Positions 18,670 to 32,600 of a stretch of 64,000 nucleotides of DNA are shown here, piece by piece. How positions within the stretch are numbered: the first letter of the stretch is position 1; each line of letters starts with the position of its first letter. The notes under the pieces are model-generated. The model was not told where the DNA came from. It saw only the letters and a program-made list of their open reading frames with translations, and made no database searches. A program made the translations under genes and the position numbers. The DNA comes from UBA5336 sp038522375 (GTDB taxonomy: Bacteria > Pseudomonadota > Alphaproteobacteria > Caulobacterales > Hyphomonadaceae): contig JBCBKE010000001.1 of assembly GCA_038522375.1 (NCBI GenBank), forward strand, positions 33,011 to 97,010, in the 5' to 3' direction.

Positions 18670-19041
18670 ATGCATATCGCGTTCACACCCCAAGCGCCCC
18701 GCGCGCCGGAGATCGACTTCGACGCCTTCCTGGCCGTCGATATTCGGGTCGGCACAGTTCTGGAAGCCGCTCCGCTTGAGGGCGCGCGCAAGCCTTCGAT
18801 CAGGATGGTGATCGATTTCGGACCGGCAATCGGCCACAAGAAAAGCGCCGCTCAGATCACCGAGCATTACGCTGTGGCCGAATTGGTTGGCCGGCAGGTG
18901 ATGGGCGTTGTCAATTTTCCTCCCCGCCAAATCGGCAGGTTCATGTCCGAAGTGCTGACCCTGGGGTTTGCCGATGAAAATGGGGCGATCCGGCTATCGG
19001 GTCCCGATGTTGCGATTCCCAATGGAACGAGATTGAGTTGA
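18670..19041 (+). CDS. csaA: CsaA-type tRNA-binding protein
   Basis: A 123-aa OB-fold protein of the EMAP/Trbp111 tRNA-binding group. CsaA features are visible: DFDAFLAVDIRVGTVLEA at the start, then KPSIRMVIDFG, and the C-terminal VVNFPPRQIGRFMSEVLTLG and IPNGTRL. CsaA has been reported as a chaperone-like or tRNA-binding factor; its in vivo role in this group is unclear. It is sandwiched tightly between gltD (seven bases) and gltB (one base), so it must be co-transcribed with both, with no obvious biochemical reason. Confidence 0.93.
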   Translation: MHIAFTPQAPRAPEIDFDAFLAVDIRVGTVLEAAPLEGARKPSIRMVIDFGPAIGHKKSAAQITEHYAVAELVGRQVMGVVNFPPRQIGRFMSEVLTLGFADENGAIRLSGPDVAIPNGTRLS

Positions 19042-19042
19042 T

Positions 19043-23566
<4,524 letters not shown>

Positions 23567-23669
23567 GGCAGAGTTCCGGCCAGGCTCCGGGTTTGCTGAA
23601 GGACGGCTCGGTGCTCTGGGAGCGCCTGCGTCCTCTTCACATTTGTGCGGAATTGTCTGATCCTGCCGC

Positions 23670-24158
23670 ATGGCCGATTATCAAGCCCATGACGTGAGAC
23701 TGCCTTGTTCACCGGGCGACACAGGCCTGTTCCTGGAGCAGGCCGCCGATCTGGTGAAATCGCGGGGCCAGAAGCTCACCAAGATCCGCCGAAGGGTCCT
23801 GGAACTTCTTGCCGAAGCCAAAGCGCCGTCAAAGGCGTATGACCTGCTCCAACGGTTGGATGGCAAGGGTGCTGCCAAGCCTCCAACCGTCTATCGCGCA
23901 CTCGACTTCCTGCAGGAACAGGGGCTGGCCCACAAGATCGAGAGCCTCAACGCCTTTGTGGCGTGCGGCCATGCCAGCCACGCCCACTCTGCGGTCTTTC
24001 TCATCTGCGATTCCTGTGGCGGAGCGGAGGAACTGCATTCGACCGGCACAACTGCCGCACTTCGGGAGGAAACGGCCGCAGCAGGTTTCCGCCTCGGCCA
24101 GGCCGTCATCGAAGCACGGGGACTGTGCCGAAGCTGCGCCGGTGACAGAAAAGGCTGA
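23670..24158 (+). CDS. Fur-family regulator, Zur-like
   Basis: A 162-aa metal-responsive repressor. The winged helix occupies about residues 30-95 (GQKLTKIRRRVLELLAE, recognition region KPPTVYRALDFLQEQGLAHKIESLN). Next come metal-site residues: FVACGHASHAHSAVFLICDSCGGAEEL (structural CxxC) and LCRSCAG near the end. The CGH-x-H run and PTVYRALDFL wording are closer to Zur than Fur, so zinc is the likelier metal. No zinc transporter genes are adjacent, so the assignment rests on sequence only. No clear ribosome-binding site precedes the ATG, so the N-terminus is uncertain. Confidence 0.85.
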   Translation: MADYQAHDVRLPCSPGDTGLFLEQAADLVKSRGQKLTKIRRRVLELLAEAKAPSKAYDLLQRLDGKGAAKPPTVYRALDFLQEQGLAHKIESLNAFVACGHASHAHSAVFLICDSCGGAEELHSTGTTAALREETAAAGFRLGQAVIEARGLCRSCAGDRKG

Positions 24159-24328
24159 GGCGCCCGTTACGGCACCGCGCCTATCTGACGCAACTTCCGC
24201 CCATCGCCTCGGTTGTCAGGGGGAAGGGGGAGTGCTACCTCCCGCCAATCCTCGGGGCTGGGGTTCTCCCATGGCCCGAACTCGTGTTTTGAGGCTGGGA
24301 AACCCGCCCCTAGCTGACGGAAAAGATC

Positions 24329-24889
24329 TTGGCCAAAGCGTCTACTTCGACCGCCTCCGAAGCGGCCCAGCGCTACGCAAGCGCCCTGTTCGACCTGGCG
24401 CAGGACAAGGGTCAACTGGCTGCCGTTCACAAGGATTTTGCTGCGATTTCAACGCTTATCGAAGATAATGACGATCTTTCCAACCTTGTCGTTTCACCTG
24501 CCTTCACGCGTGACGAGAAGACTGCGGCGCTGACCGAGATCGCCCGGGAGGCTGGCGCATCGCCGTTGGTGGTCAACTTCATCGGCGTCATGGCGCGGAA
24601 TGGCAGGGCGCGCGATATCGGCGCGGCGCACAGAGCCTTCGACATGCTCTATGCGAACCAGCGCGGGGTTCGCCGCGCGACTGTCCGAACTGCTGCTGCC
24701 ATGACCGGCAGCCAGCGGGACCGGGTGGCGGCGATCCTCGAGAAAGCCGTTGGCAGCAACGTTGAAATCACTGAAGAGGTGGATGAGCGCCTGATCGGCG
24801 GCATCCAGCTCCAGATCGGGTCCAAGCTGGTTGACGCCAGTATCGCTTCGAAACTTGACCGTATGAACGCCGCCATGAAGGGAGCTTAG
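24329..24889 (+). CDS. atpH: F1F0 ATP synthase subunit delta
   Basis: Stalk subunit (186 aa) linking F1 to the F0 b-subunits. It opens AKASTSTASEAAQRYASALFDLAQ from a TTG at 24329, and the C-terminal half has the conserved EEVDERLIGGIQLQIGSKLVDASI. First gene of the alphaproteobacterial atpHAGDC cluster, which carries only F1 genes; F0 genes are elsewhere. The 170 bases before it should hold the operon promoter, which I cannot place. atpA follows after four bases. Confidence 0.95.
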   Translation: MAKASTSTASEAAQRYASALFDLAQDKGQLAAVHKDFAAISTLIEDNDDLSNLVVSPAFTRDEKTAALTEIAREAGASPLVVNFIGVMARNGRARDIGAAHRAFDMLYANQRGVRRATVRTAAAMTGSQRDRVAAILEKAVGSNVEITEEVDERLIGGIQLQIGSKLVDASIASKLDRMNAAMKGA

Positions 24890-24893
24890 CGCG

Positions 24894-26429
24894 ATGGATA
24901 TCAGCGCAGCAGAAATCTCGGGCATCCTCAAGCGCCAGATCGAGAATTTTGGCGTGGAAGCCGAAGTTGCCGATATTGGCCAGGTGCTGTCCGTGGGTGA
25001 CGGTATTGCCCGGATCCATGGTCTGGACAGTGTCCAGGCCGGTGAGATGGTCGAGTTCGAGGACGGCACGAAGGGCATGGCCCTGAACCTGGAGGCCGAC
25101 AATGTCGGTGTCGTGATCTTCGGCGACGACCGGGGTATTTCCGAAGGCGACACTGTCAAGCGAACCAGCGAGATCGTGGCCGCGCCGGTCGGTAAGGGGC
25201 TTTTGGGACGCGTCGTCAACGCCTTGGGTGAACCGATCGACGGGAACGGCGCCCTGACGGACGTCGCCAGCCGGAACCGGGTGGACGTGAAAGCGCCAGG
25301 TATCATCCCGCGAAAATCTGTGCACGAACCCATGATGACTGGGATCAAGGCCATTGATGGCATGATCCCCGTGGGCCGCGGACAACGCGAGCTCGTGATT
25401 GGAGACCGTCAGACCGGCAAAACGGCAATCTGCATCGACACAATTCTCAACCAGAAGGCGACCAACGACGCCGCCAAGAATGACAGCGACAAACTGTTCT
25501 GTGTTTACGTTGCTGTGGGTCAGAAGCGGTCCACCGTGGCCAATGTGGTCAAGATCCTCGAAGAACGGGGTGCGATGGACTATACCGTGGTCATCGGGGC
25601 CACGGCATCGGAACCGGCGCCCCTTCAATACCTCGCGCCCTACACAGGTTGCACGATCGGTGAATGGTTCCGCGATAATGGCATGCATGCGCTGATCATC
25701 TATGATGACCTCTCCAAGCAGGCCGTTGCCTATCGCCAGATGTCCCTTCTGCTCCGCCGTCCGCCCGGCCGGGAAGCCTATCCGGGGGACGTGTTCTACC
25801 TTCACTCGCGCCTGCTGGAACGGGCCGCGAAACTGAACGAGGATAACGGCTCTGGTTCGCTCACGGCGTTGCCGATCATCGAGACCCAGGCGAACGACGT
25901 ATCAGCTTACATCCCGACCAATGTGATCTCGATCACCGATGGCCAGATCTTCCTGGAGACGGACCTGTTCTATCAGGGCATCCGGCCGGCGGTGAATGTT
26001 GGCCTGTCGGTGTCACGCGTGGGCTCTGCCGCCCAGACGAAGGCGATGAAGAAGGTCGCCGGCTCGATGAAGGGCGAACTGGCCCAGTACCGGGAAATGG
26101 CCGCGTTCGCGAAGTTCGGTTCTGACCTCGACGCGGCGACCCAGAAGCTGCTCAACCGCGGCGCGCGCCTTACCGAGCTGCTGAAGCAGCCGCAATACAG
26201 CCCGCTCCAGATGGAAGAGCAGGTCGTCGTGATCTACGCCGGAACACGGGGGTACCTCGACGAGATCGCACTGAAGGATGTCGTGCGGTTCGAAGCTGAA
26301 CTCCTTACCCATGTTCGCGGCCAGAAAGCTGATCTCCTGAAGCAGATCAGGGATGAGAAGGCGCTATCGGAGAGTGTCGAGACGGGCATCAAGGAAACGC
26401 TGGACGCGTTCACCAAGAGCTTCGCTTAA
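24894..26429 (+). CDS. atpA: F1 ATP synthase subunit alpha
   Basis: The 511-aa non-catalytic nucleotide-binding subunit of F1. P-loop GDRQTGKTA (about residue 170), the alpha signature PAVNVGLSVSRVGSAAQ, and an N-terminal domain beginning MDISAAEISGILKRQIENF. GGGAG lies nine bases before the ATG. Length and sequence are entirely typical; expressed with atpH, atpG, atpD and atpC. Confidence 0.98.
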   Translation: MDISAAEISGILKRQIENFGVEAEVADIGQVLSVGDGIARIHGLDSVQAGEMVEFEDGTKGMALNLEADNVGVVIFGDDRGISEGDTVKRTSEIVAAPVGKGLLGRVVNALGEPIDGNGALTDVASRNRVDVKAPGIIPRKSVHEPMMTGIKAIDGMIPVGRGQRELVIGDRQTGKTAICIDTILNQKATNDAAKNDSDKLFCVYVAVGQKRSTVANVVKILEERGAMDYTVVIGATASEPAPLQYLAPYTGCTIGEWFRDNGMHALIIYDDLSKQAVAYRQMSLLLRRPPGREAYPGDVFYLHSRLLERAAKLNEDNGSGSLTALPIIETQANDVSAYIPTNVISITDGQIFLETDLFYQGIRPAVNVGLSVSRVGSAAQTKAMKKVAGSMKGELAQYREMAAFAKFGSDLDAATQKLLNRGARLTELLKQPQYSPLQMEEQVVVIYAGTRGYLDEIALKDVVRFEAELLTHVRGQKADLLKQIRDEKALSESVETGIKETLDAFTKSFA

Positions 26430-26455
26430 GCCGCTAGCCGCAACGGACGGACAAG

Positions 26456-27337
26456 ATGCCCAGCCTTAAGGACCTGAAAAGCAGGATCTCTAGCGTGAAA
26501 TCCACGCGGAAGATCACGAAGGCCATGCAGCTTGTTGCCGCGGCGAAACTGAAGCGTGCGCAGCAAGCCGCCGAGGCGTCCCGGCCCTATGCTGATCGCA
26601 TGGCAGCCGTTGTCGCTAATCTTGCCTCTTCCGTCGGTGAGGGCTCCGGTGGCCCGAAACTGCTCTCTGGATCGGGTGAAAGCCAGGTTCATCTGCTTGT
26701 TGTCCTGACGGCTGAGCGGGGCCTGTGCGGCGGCTTCAATGCCTACATTGCCAAACTGGCCAGGACGCGGATCGGCGAGCTGCGGGCCGAAGGAAAAACC
26801 GTGAAAATCCTGACGGTGGGCAAAAAGGGCCGCGAACAGCTCAGTCGGGAGTATGGTGACCTTTTCGTGGGCCATGTGGACCTGTCGGCCGTCAAGGATG
26901 ATTACACGGAGACCGGCATTGCCCTCGGCCACCAGCTGACGAAGGGCTATGAGGATGGGGACTTCGACGTCTGCACCCTCATCTATTCTCAGTTCAAGTC
27001 GGTGCTGAGCCAGGTTCCCACGCCACAACAGCTGATCCCCGTGACCGCGCCGGAAAATGCCGAAACCATCGATCTCGATGGCGCGACCTATATCTACGAG
27101 CCATCCGAGCCGGAAATTCTGGACGTGTTGTTGCCGCGGTATATCAACACGCAGATCATTGCTGCCATGCTGGAAAGCGCTGCGGGTGAGCAGGCGGCCC
27201 GCATGTCCGCCATGGACAATGCCACGCGAAATGCTGGCGAGATGATTGATGACCTGTCATTGCAGTATAACCGGGCGCGTCAGGCCTCGATCACCAAGGA
27301 GCTGATCGAGATCATCTCCGGTGCGGAGGCACTTTAG
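26456..27337 (+). CDS. atpG: F1 ATP synthase subunit gamma
   Basis: The 293-aa central rotor shaft of F1. It begins with the conserved helix MPSLKDLKSRISSVKSTRKI, has LTAERGLCGGFNAYI in the Rossmann-like middle, and ends in the paired helix AMDNATRNAGEMIDDLSLQYNRARQ. Length typical for alphaproteobacteria. It follows atpA by 26 bases and precedes the extended atpD frame by nine. Confidence 0.97.
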   Translation: MPSLKDLKSRISSVKSTRKITKAMQLVAAAKLKRAQQAAEASRPYADRMAAVVANLASSVGEGSGGPKLLSGSGESQVHLLVVLTAERGLCGGFNAYIAKLARTRIGELRAEGKTVKILTVGKKGREQLSREYGDLFVGHVDLSAVKDDYTETGIALGHQLTKGYEDGDFDVCTLIYSQFKSVLSQVPTPQQLIPVTAPENAETIDLDGATYIYEPSEPEILDVLLPRYINTQIIAAMLESAAGEQAARMSAMDNATRNAGEMIDDLSLQYNRARQASITKELIEIISGAEAL

Positions 27338-27346
27338 GGGACTGGG

Positions 27347-29215
27347 ATGAGCTTCTGGGTCTACGAAAACAAGATATCGAAGCGGGGGCGAATCCATCGG
27401 TCCTCCTGCCGATACTGCAATGATGGGCAAGGCGTTGGTGGGGACCAGTCGAATGGTGATGACCAGTGGCACGGCCCTTACGCAACGTTTGAAGCCGCCG
27501 AAGAGCTTGCCAAGGGCCTCGATTACAAGGACGTGCGACCGTGCGGGGTCTGCAAGCCGCAGAATGCTGAAAAAGATGCGCTCAAGCCGTCTGAGCCATT
27601 GAAAGCCGGTGCGATATCGCCAGCAGCAAAAGATGCGCCCCATCTTGCTGACACAACCGTCCACGCCGGCGCGCCTGCCAAAACCGGCGCTGCCGCAACC
27701 CCATCGCAATCCGGGGCGTCGTCCCCAATTGCCGCGGCGACCGCTGCGGCGCCCGCCCCGATAAAAACAGCTCCCAAGGAGATGAGCCGCATGAGTACCG
27801 CAGCGAACGTGAAGGGTCAGATTTCACAGGTCATCGGCGCCGTCGTGGACGTGAAATTCGATGGACACCTGCCCTCGATCCTGAATGCCCTGGAAACAGA
27901 CAACAATGGCAACCGCCTTGTCCTGGAAGTAGCCCAACACCTTGGTGAAAACGCCGTTCGCACCATCGCCATGGACTCGACCGAGGGATTGGTCCGTGGG
28001 CAGGATGTCGTCGATCTGGGCGAGCCGATCAACGTGCCCGTGGGGCCGGGCACCCTGGGCCGTATCATGAACGTGATCGGCGAACCGATTGATGAACTCG
28101 GGCCCGTGAAATCGGACATCAGGCGCGCAATCCACCAGGAGGCGCCCCCCTTCGTCGACCAGTCCACCGAAAAGGAAGTGCTGGTGACCGGGATCAAGGT
28201 GATCGATCTCCTTTGCCCTTATACCAAGGGCGGCAAGATTGGCCTCTTCGGCGGCGCCGGCGTGGGCAAGACCGTGCTTATCCAGGAGTTGATCAACAAT
28301 ATCGCCAAGTTGTTCGGCGGATACTCCGTCTTCGCCGGCGTGGGCGAGCGAACCCGTGAGGGCAATGATCTCTATTACGAAATGCAGGATGCGAAGGTGA
28401 TCAACCTGGACGGTGAGAGCCGGGCGACCCTCGTCTACGGCCAGATGAATGAACCGCCCGGCGCCCGCGCCCGTGTTGCCCTGGCTGGCCTCGCCCAGGC
28501 CGAATACTTTCGCGACGAAGAAGGCAAGGACGTTCTGTTCTTCGTCGATAACATCTTCCGCTTCACCCAGGCCGGCGCCGAAGTGTCAGCCCTGCTCGGC
28601 CGGATCCCTTCTGCCGTGGGCTACCAGCCGACGCTCGCCACCGATATGGGCCAGCTTCAGGAGCGGATTACCTCCACGTCTAAGGGCTCGATCACCTCGG
28701 TGCAGGCGGTCTACGTGCCCGCCGATGACCTGACAGACCCTGCACCGGCCACATCCTTTGCCCACCTCGACGCCACCACGGTGTTGAACCGGGCGATTGC
28801 CGAAAAGGGCATCTATCCCGCCGTTGACCCGCTCGACTCCACCTCCCGGATTCTCGACCCGCTCGTGATCGGTGAAGAGCATTACGAAACAGCTCGGGGC
28901 GTCCAGGAAATCCTGCAGAAGTACAAGGAACTTCAGGATATCATTGCCATTCTCGGCATGGACGAACTGAGCGAGGACGACAAACTGGCAGTGGCCCGCG
29001 CCCGGAAAGTGGAGCGGTTCCTCAGCCAACCCTTCGACGTGGCGGAAGTCTTCACGGGCTCGCCTGGCGTGCAGGTCAAACTGGAAGACACGATCAAGGG
29101 CTTCAAGGGCCTCATCGCCGGCGAGTTCGACCACCTGCCAGAACAGGCGTTCTACATGGTCGGTTCCATCGATGAAGCGGTGAAGAAGGCAGAAAAAATG
29201 CTGGAAGACGCATAG
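27347..29215 (+). CDS. atpD: F1 ATP synthase subunit beta with N-terminal CxxC/CxxC domain fused in frame
   Basis: A 622-codon frame. Residues from 149 on are a normal catalytic beta subunit (474 aa): GQISQVIGAVVDVKF, P-loop GGAGVGKTV, LVYGQMNEPPGARARV, LFFVDNIFRFTQAG. The first 148 residues are extra. Residues 1-72 form a compact domain with C21/C24 and C66/C69 (CRYC, CGVC), WVYEN and WHGP; about 75 residues of Ala/Pro/Ser/Lys-rich linker follow. AGGGGA lies five bases before the first ATG (27347). A perfect AAGGAG (27776-27781) lies nine bases before an in-frame ATG at 27791, exactly where standard AtpD begins. Two products are therefore possible. No stop codon separates the parts. Confidence 0.95.
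   Translation: MSFWVYENKISKRGRIHRSSCRYCNDGQGVGGDQSNGDDQWHGPYATFEAAEELAKGLDYKDVRPCGVCKPQNAEKDALKPSEPLKAGAISPAAKDAPHLADTTVHAGAPAKTGAAATPSQSGASSPIAAATAAAPAPIKTAPKEMSRMSTAANVKGQISQVIGAVVDVKFDGHLPSILNALETDNNGNRLVLEVAQHLGENAVRTIAMDSTEGLVRGQDVVDLGEPINVPVGPGTLGRIMNVIGEPIDELGPVKSDIRRAIHQEAPPFVDQSTEKEVLVTGIKVIDLLCPYTKGGKIGLFGGAGVGKTVLIQELINNIAKLFGGYSVFAGVGERTREGNDLYYEMQDAKVINLDGESRATLVYGQMNEPPGARARVALAGLAQAEYFRDEEGKDVLFFVDNIFRFTQAGAEVSALLGRIPSAVGYQPTLATDMGQLQERITSTSKGSITSVQAVYVPADDLTDPAPATSFAHLDATTVLNRAIAEKGIYPAVDPLDSTSRILDPLVIGEEHYETARGVQEILQKYKELQDIIAILGMDELSEDDKLAVARARKVERFLSQPFDVAEVFTGSPGVQVKLEDTIKGFKGLIAGEFDHLPEQAFYMVGSIDEAVKKAEKMLEDA
27776..27793 (+). promoter_or_regulatory. Internal ribosome-binding site and ATG for standard-length AtpD
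   Basis: AAGGAG (27776-27781), nine bases, then ATG (27791-27793), in frame inside the extended atpD. It would give MSTAANVKGQISQVIG, the usual beta start. A second ATG at 27782 is directly against the AAGGAG and is poorly placed. Confidence 0.7.
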
Positions 29216-29224
29216 GGACCGGCC

Positions 29225-29632
29225 ATGCCCGATACACTTCACTTTTCCCTCGTCTCCCCCGCCCGGGAACTGTTCTCGGGCGACGTGGACCATGTGATTG
29301 CGCCGGGCACCGAAGGTGAGTTTGGCGTGCTACCCAACCATGCGCCTTTCATGACGACGCTCAAGAACGGCCTGGTGCGCGTATTACGCAGCGGTGCCGA
29401 CGACATGCGGATCTTTGTGCGCGGGGGGTTCGCCGATGTGACGCCGGCCGGTCTCACAATCCTGGCCGAAGAGGCGGTGAATTGTGCCGATGTCGATATG
29501 GAACACCTGGACGATGAGATACAGACAGCGCGGGAAAGAATGCTGTCGCACGCCAAGGACGACGGCCAGTACCCGGCCCTTGAAGAACACGTCCAGTATC
29601 TTCAGGCGCTGAAGGCGGCAGTCGTGAATTGA
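29225..29632 (+). CDS. atpC: F1 ATP synthase subunit epsilon
   Basis: The 135-aa regulatory subunit at the foot of the rotor. It has LHFSLVSPARELFSGDVDHV and the conserved GTEGEFGVLPNHAPFMTTL of the beta-sandwich, then RGGFADVTPAGLTILAEEA. AGGGA lies six bases before the ATG. Last gene of the atp cluster; convergent with the RTX protease gene, whose stop is 47 bases on. No strong terminator is visible in that gap. Confidence 0.96.
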   Translation: MPDTLHFSLVSPARELFSGDVDHVIAPGTEGEFGVLPNHAPFMTTLKNGLVRVLRSGADDMRIFVRGGFADVTPAGLTILAEEAVNCADVDMEHLDDEIQTARERMLSHAKDDGQYPALEEHVQYLQALKAAVVN

Positions 29633-29679
29633 CGCCTCCACGCCGCGGGCTGACCGCGCCGCAGGTCGTCTTTGCATCC

Positions 29680-32600
29680 TCAGATCAGGAGCGTGTCGAC
29701 GGTGATACTCTCCAGGACATCCGAAAGCGTAGCATCCTGGAAGATGATCTCTGTTCCGTCAGACTGGAACAGGACATCGTCTCCCGCTTGCCGGAAGTCG
29801 GCAAATGCGGCGTCTGCACTGGCGTAACCAAACCGGTTCAGGTGGATCTGCTCACCAGCCTCGAAGTCGATCACGGTATCTGAACCACTGTCTTGCCCAT
29901 CAAAGACGAAGGTGTCCGATCCGCCTTGCCCGCGAAGGACGTCGTCTCCGCTGTCGCCAATCAGCCAGTCGTCACCGCTGCCGCCATTCAGCGTGTCATT
30001 GCCCAGTCCGCCATCCAGCAAATCGGCGCCCTGGGCACCGTTCAACTGATCATCACCGCCCTGGCCAAACAGCGTGTCGTCCCCGGCCTGACCGAGGAGT
30101 GCGTCATTGCCGCTACCCCCGTAGGCCAGGTCATCTCCTGCCCCAGCGAACAGACTGTCATTGTCCCGGCCACCTTTCAGCGTGTCTGCACCGTCTCCTC
30201 CGAAGAGGCTGTCAACGCCGCCCCCGCCTTCGAGCAGGTCGTCCCCATCGGCCCCGGTGATGTTGTCGTTACCGGCCCCGCCAACGCCCCGGTCGCGACC
30301 GTCGCCGAGCACAAGTTGGTCATCCCCGTTCGCACCGAAAAGGATATCGTCGCCAATGGCACCGTTGAGCGTGTCATCGCCGGCTTCGCCATAGAGCCGG
30401 TCATTGCCCGATGCCCCGCCAAAGGTGTCGGCGCCTTCGCCGCCAAAGAAGACGTCATCGCCTTGCCCGCCATTGCCGTCATCATTGCCATCGCCGCCTT
30501 CGACCATGTCGTCGCCGCTGCCACCGTAAAGCGTGTCTGCGCCCGATCCGCCAATGAGGGTGTCATCTCCCCCGGCCCCTGCCAGTTGGTCATCGCCATT
30601 ATTGCCCGCGAGGCTGTCGGCGCCTGACCCTCCGTCCAGTTGGTCATCGCCGCGACCGCCTGTGAGCGTGTCGTCCCCATCGCCCCCATCGAGCCAGTCA
30701 TCGCCGAAGCCGCCGGCTACCTGGTCGTTCCCGGCCTCCCCGAAGACCTGGTCTATACCTTCAGCCCCGTTGAGCACGTCATCGCCCAGTCCACCGAAGA
30801 GCTGGTCGTTTCCGGCATCGCCAAAAAGGTCATCATCGCCTTCATCGCCGAAAAGGAAATCGCCGACCGCGCTGCCGTTGATGATGTCGTTTCCAGCCCC
30901 GCCATGGAGGAAGAACCGGTCACCGAAACTGCCTCCAAACGCTGACAGGACGTCGTCGCCACCCTCTCCGAAGGCCACGTCATTCCCGTCGGCAACCTGA
31001 ATGAAATCATCGCCGTTGCCGCCGTAGACCTCGTCATTGTCAGTGAGGCCCGCTTGGCCGAACCCATAGCTGAACAGAGTATCGTTCCCGTCCCCGCCTT
31101 CGATCCGGTCATTGCCGATCCCGCCCACGATCGTGTCATCGGCCGCGCCCCCGACGATCAGGTCGTTACCGTCCCCGCCGGCGATTTCGCCTGCATAGCT
31201 GGCACCGTCCAAAGTTCCGAAACCCAGTGTTTCCAGCTGCGTGTTCGACCGATCATAGACCACCGCATCGCCGATATGGATCGTGTCATCTGCCGGTGAC
31301 CCGATCACGCTTGCCAGTGCTTCAAAGTCGCGGACGGGGCCCGTGCCGGCCGTGGCGAAAGCTCCGCGTAGGTCTATCGTGACGCCGTTTTCGAACCGGG
31401 CGTCGATGGCAAGCGTGTCAAAGCCTCCACCGCCATCCACCAGAATGCCAATCGCGGATACCACCACCAGGTCATCCCCGCCCCGGGCATCAATGGTATC
31501 TGCGCCGCCGACGCCGATGATCTGGTTCTTGGCGCCCGTTCCGGAAAGCGTATCGTCAAAGCGGGAGCCAAAGACGTTTTCGAAGCTGCTGATTGTATCG
31601 GTGTTGCCCCAGCCATCAATGGCTGCGTTGGCTTGCAGGTCCACCACGACACCGCCGGCGTCGCCAACATGGCGCAGCGTATCGCGCCCGCCGCGGCCCT
31701 CGAGAATGTCGGCGCCATCTCCGCCCTCGAAGATGTTTTCGCCATCGTCGCCGCGCAGCGTGTCCGCAAAGGCTGTGCCGACAAATCCCTCTATGCGCTC
31801 GATCTGAAGGGGCGCGGTGTAGGTGCCGGCGCTGACATCGACTGTAAGCGCGCCTGCGCCTGCGCTGAGATCCAGCAAGTCCCGCCCCGCGCCGCCATCG
31901 ACGAATGTCGTGGCTTCTGTCGCGCGAATGACGTCGTCACCCGAACCGGTGAAGACACGCTCGATGACCGTATCTGGTGACAACACCACGTTCCCGGTGC
32001 CGCCACCCACGTCGGAGACGGCCCCCGCCCGAAGATCAATCGCCTGGTCGGCTCCGTAGCCGCTATAGTCCAGCGTGTCGGTGCCGCCGGTGTCGTGGAT
32101 CAGATAGGCCTGCCCGTCGCGGTTCGTATCGGCGTCATAAACCGAACCGGCCTCGGTTGCGCCGAAACCGTAGGTGGTATCGGCCGTCGCATGCTCGGCG
32201 GCGCCGTAGAGTTCGCCTAGGGCGAGCATGTCGGCAAGCATCGGGCCTTGCAGGATGGAGTAGCTCCCGACACCGGCTTCGGACTGGCTGAAGTACGACA
32301 TGACCGTGACCTGCCAGCTGTCTAGGCTGAAGGTCGTTTCGGAAGAAGAGGCTGCACCAGCGCCATTATACGGGCCGGCGTGTCCGAGACCCAGGGCATG
32401 TCCTATCTCGTGGACATAGGTGTGGAAGCTGAAGCTATCGGTTTCGGTGCCGTAGGTATTCAGCCAAGCGGTGGAGACGTTCACCGCCGCGCGCTCGATG
32501 ATGTGTGCTTCACCACCGGGCGTCTGTGTCACTTCGCTGAAGAAGGCAAATGCGCCGCTCTCATCGTCATCGAACACGATATCGGCGCCGCCCACCTGCT

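Noticed and set aside
29893..30627. Long plus-strand frame of Val/Ala/Pro-rich sequence within the protease gene
   Set aside because: It is the antisense shadow of the RTX repeats; its periodic composition mirrors the GGxGxD codons and it has no ribosome site.
29910..31179. Regular repeat spacing of about 27 bases, at first glance array-like
   Set aside because: Not CRISPR: units are degenerate, there are no unique spacers, no cas genes, and the reading frame is continuous through all units.
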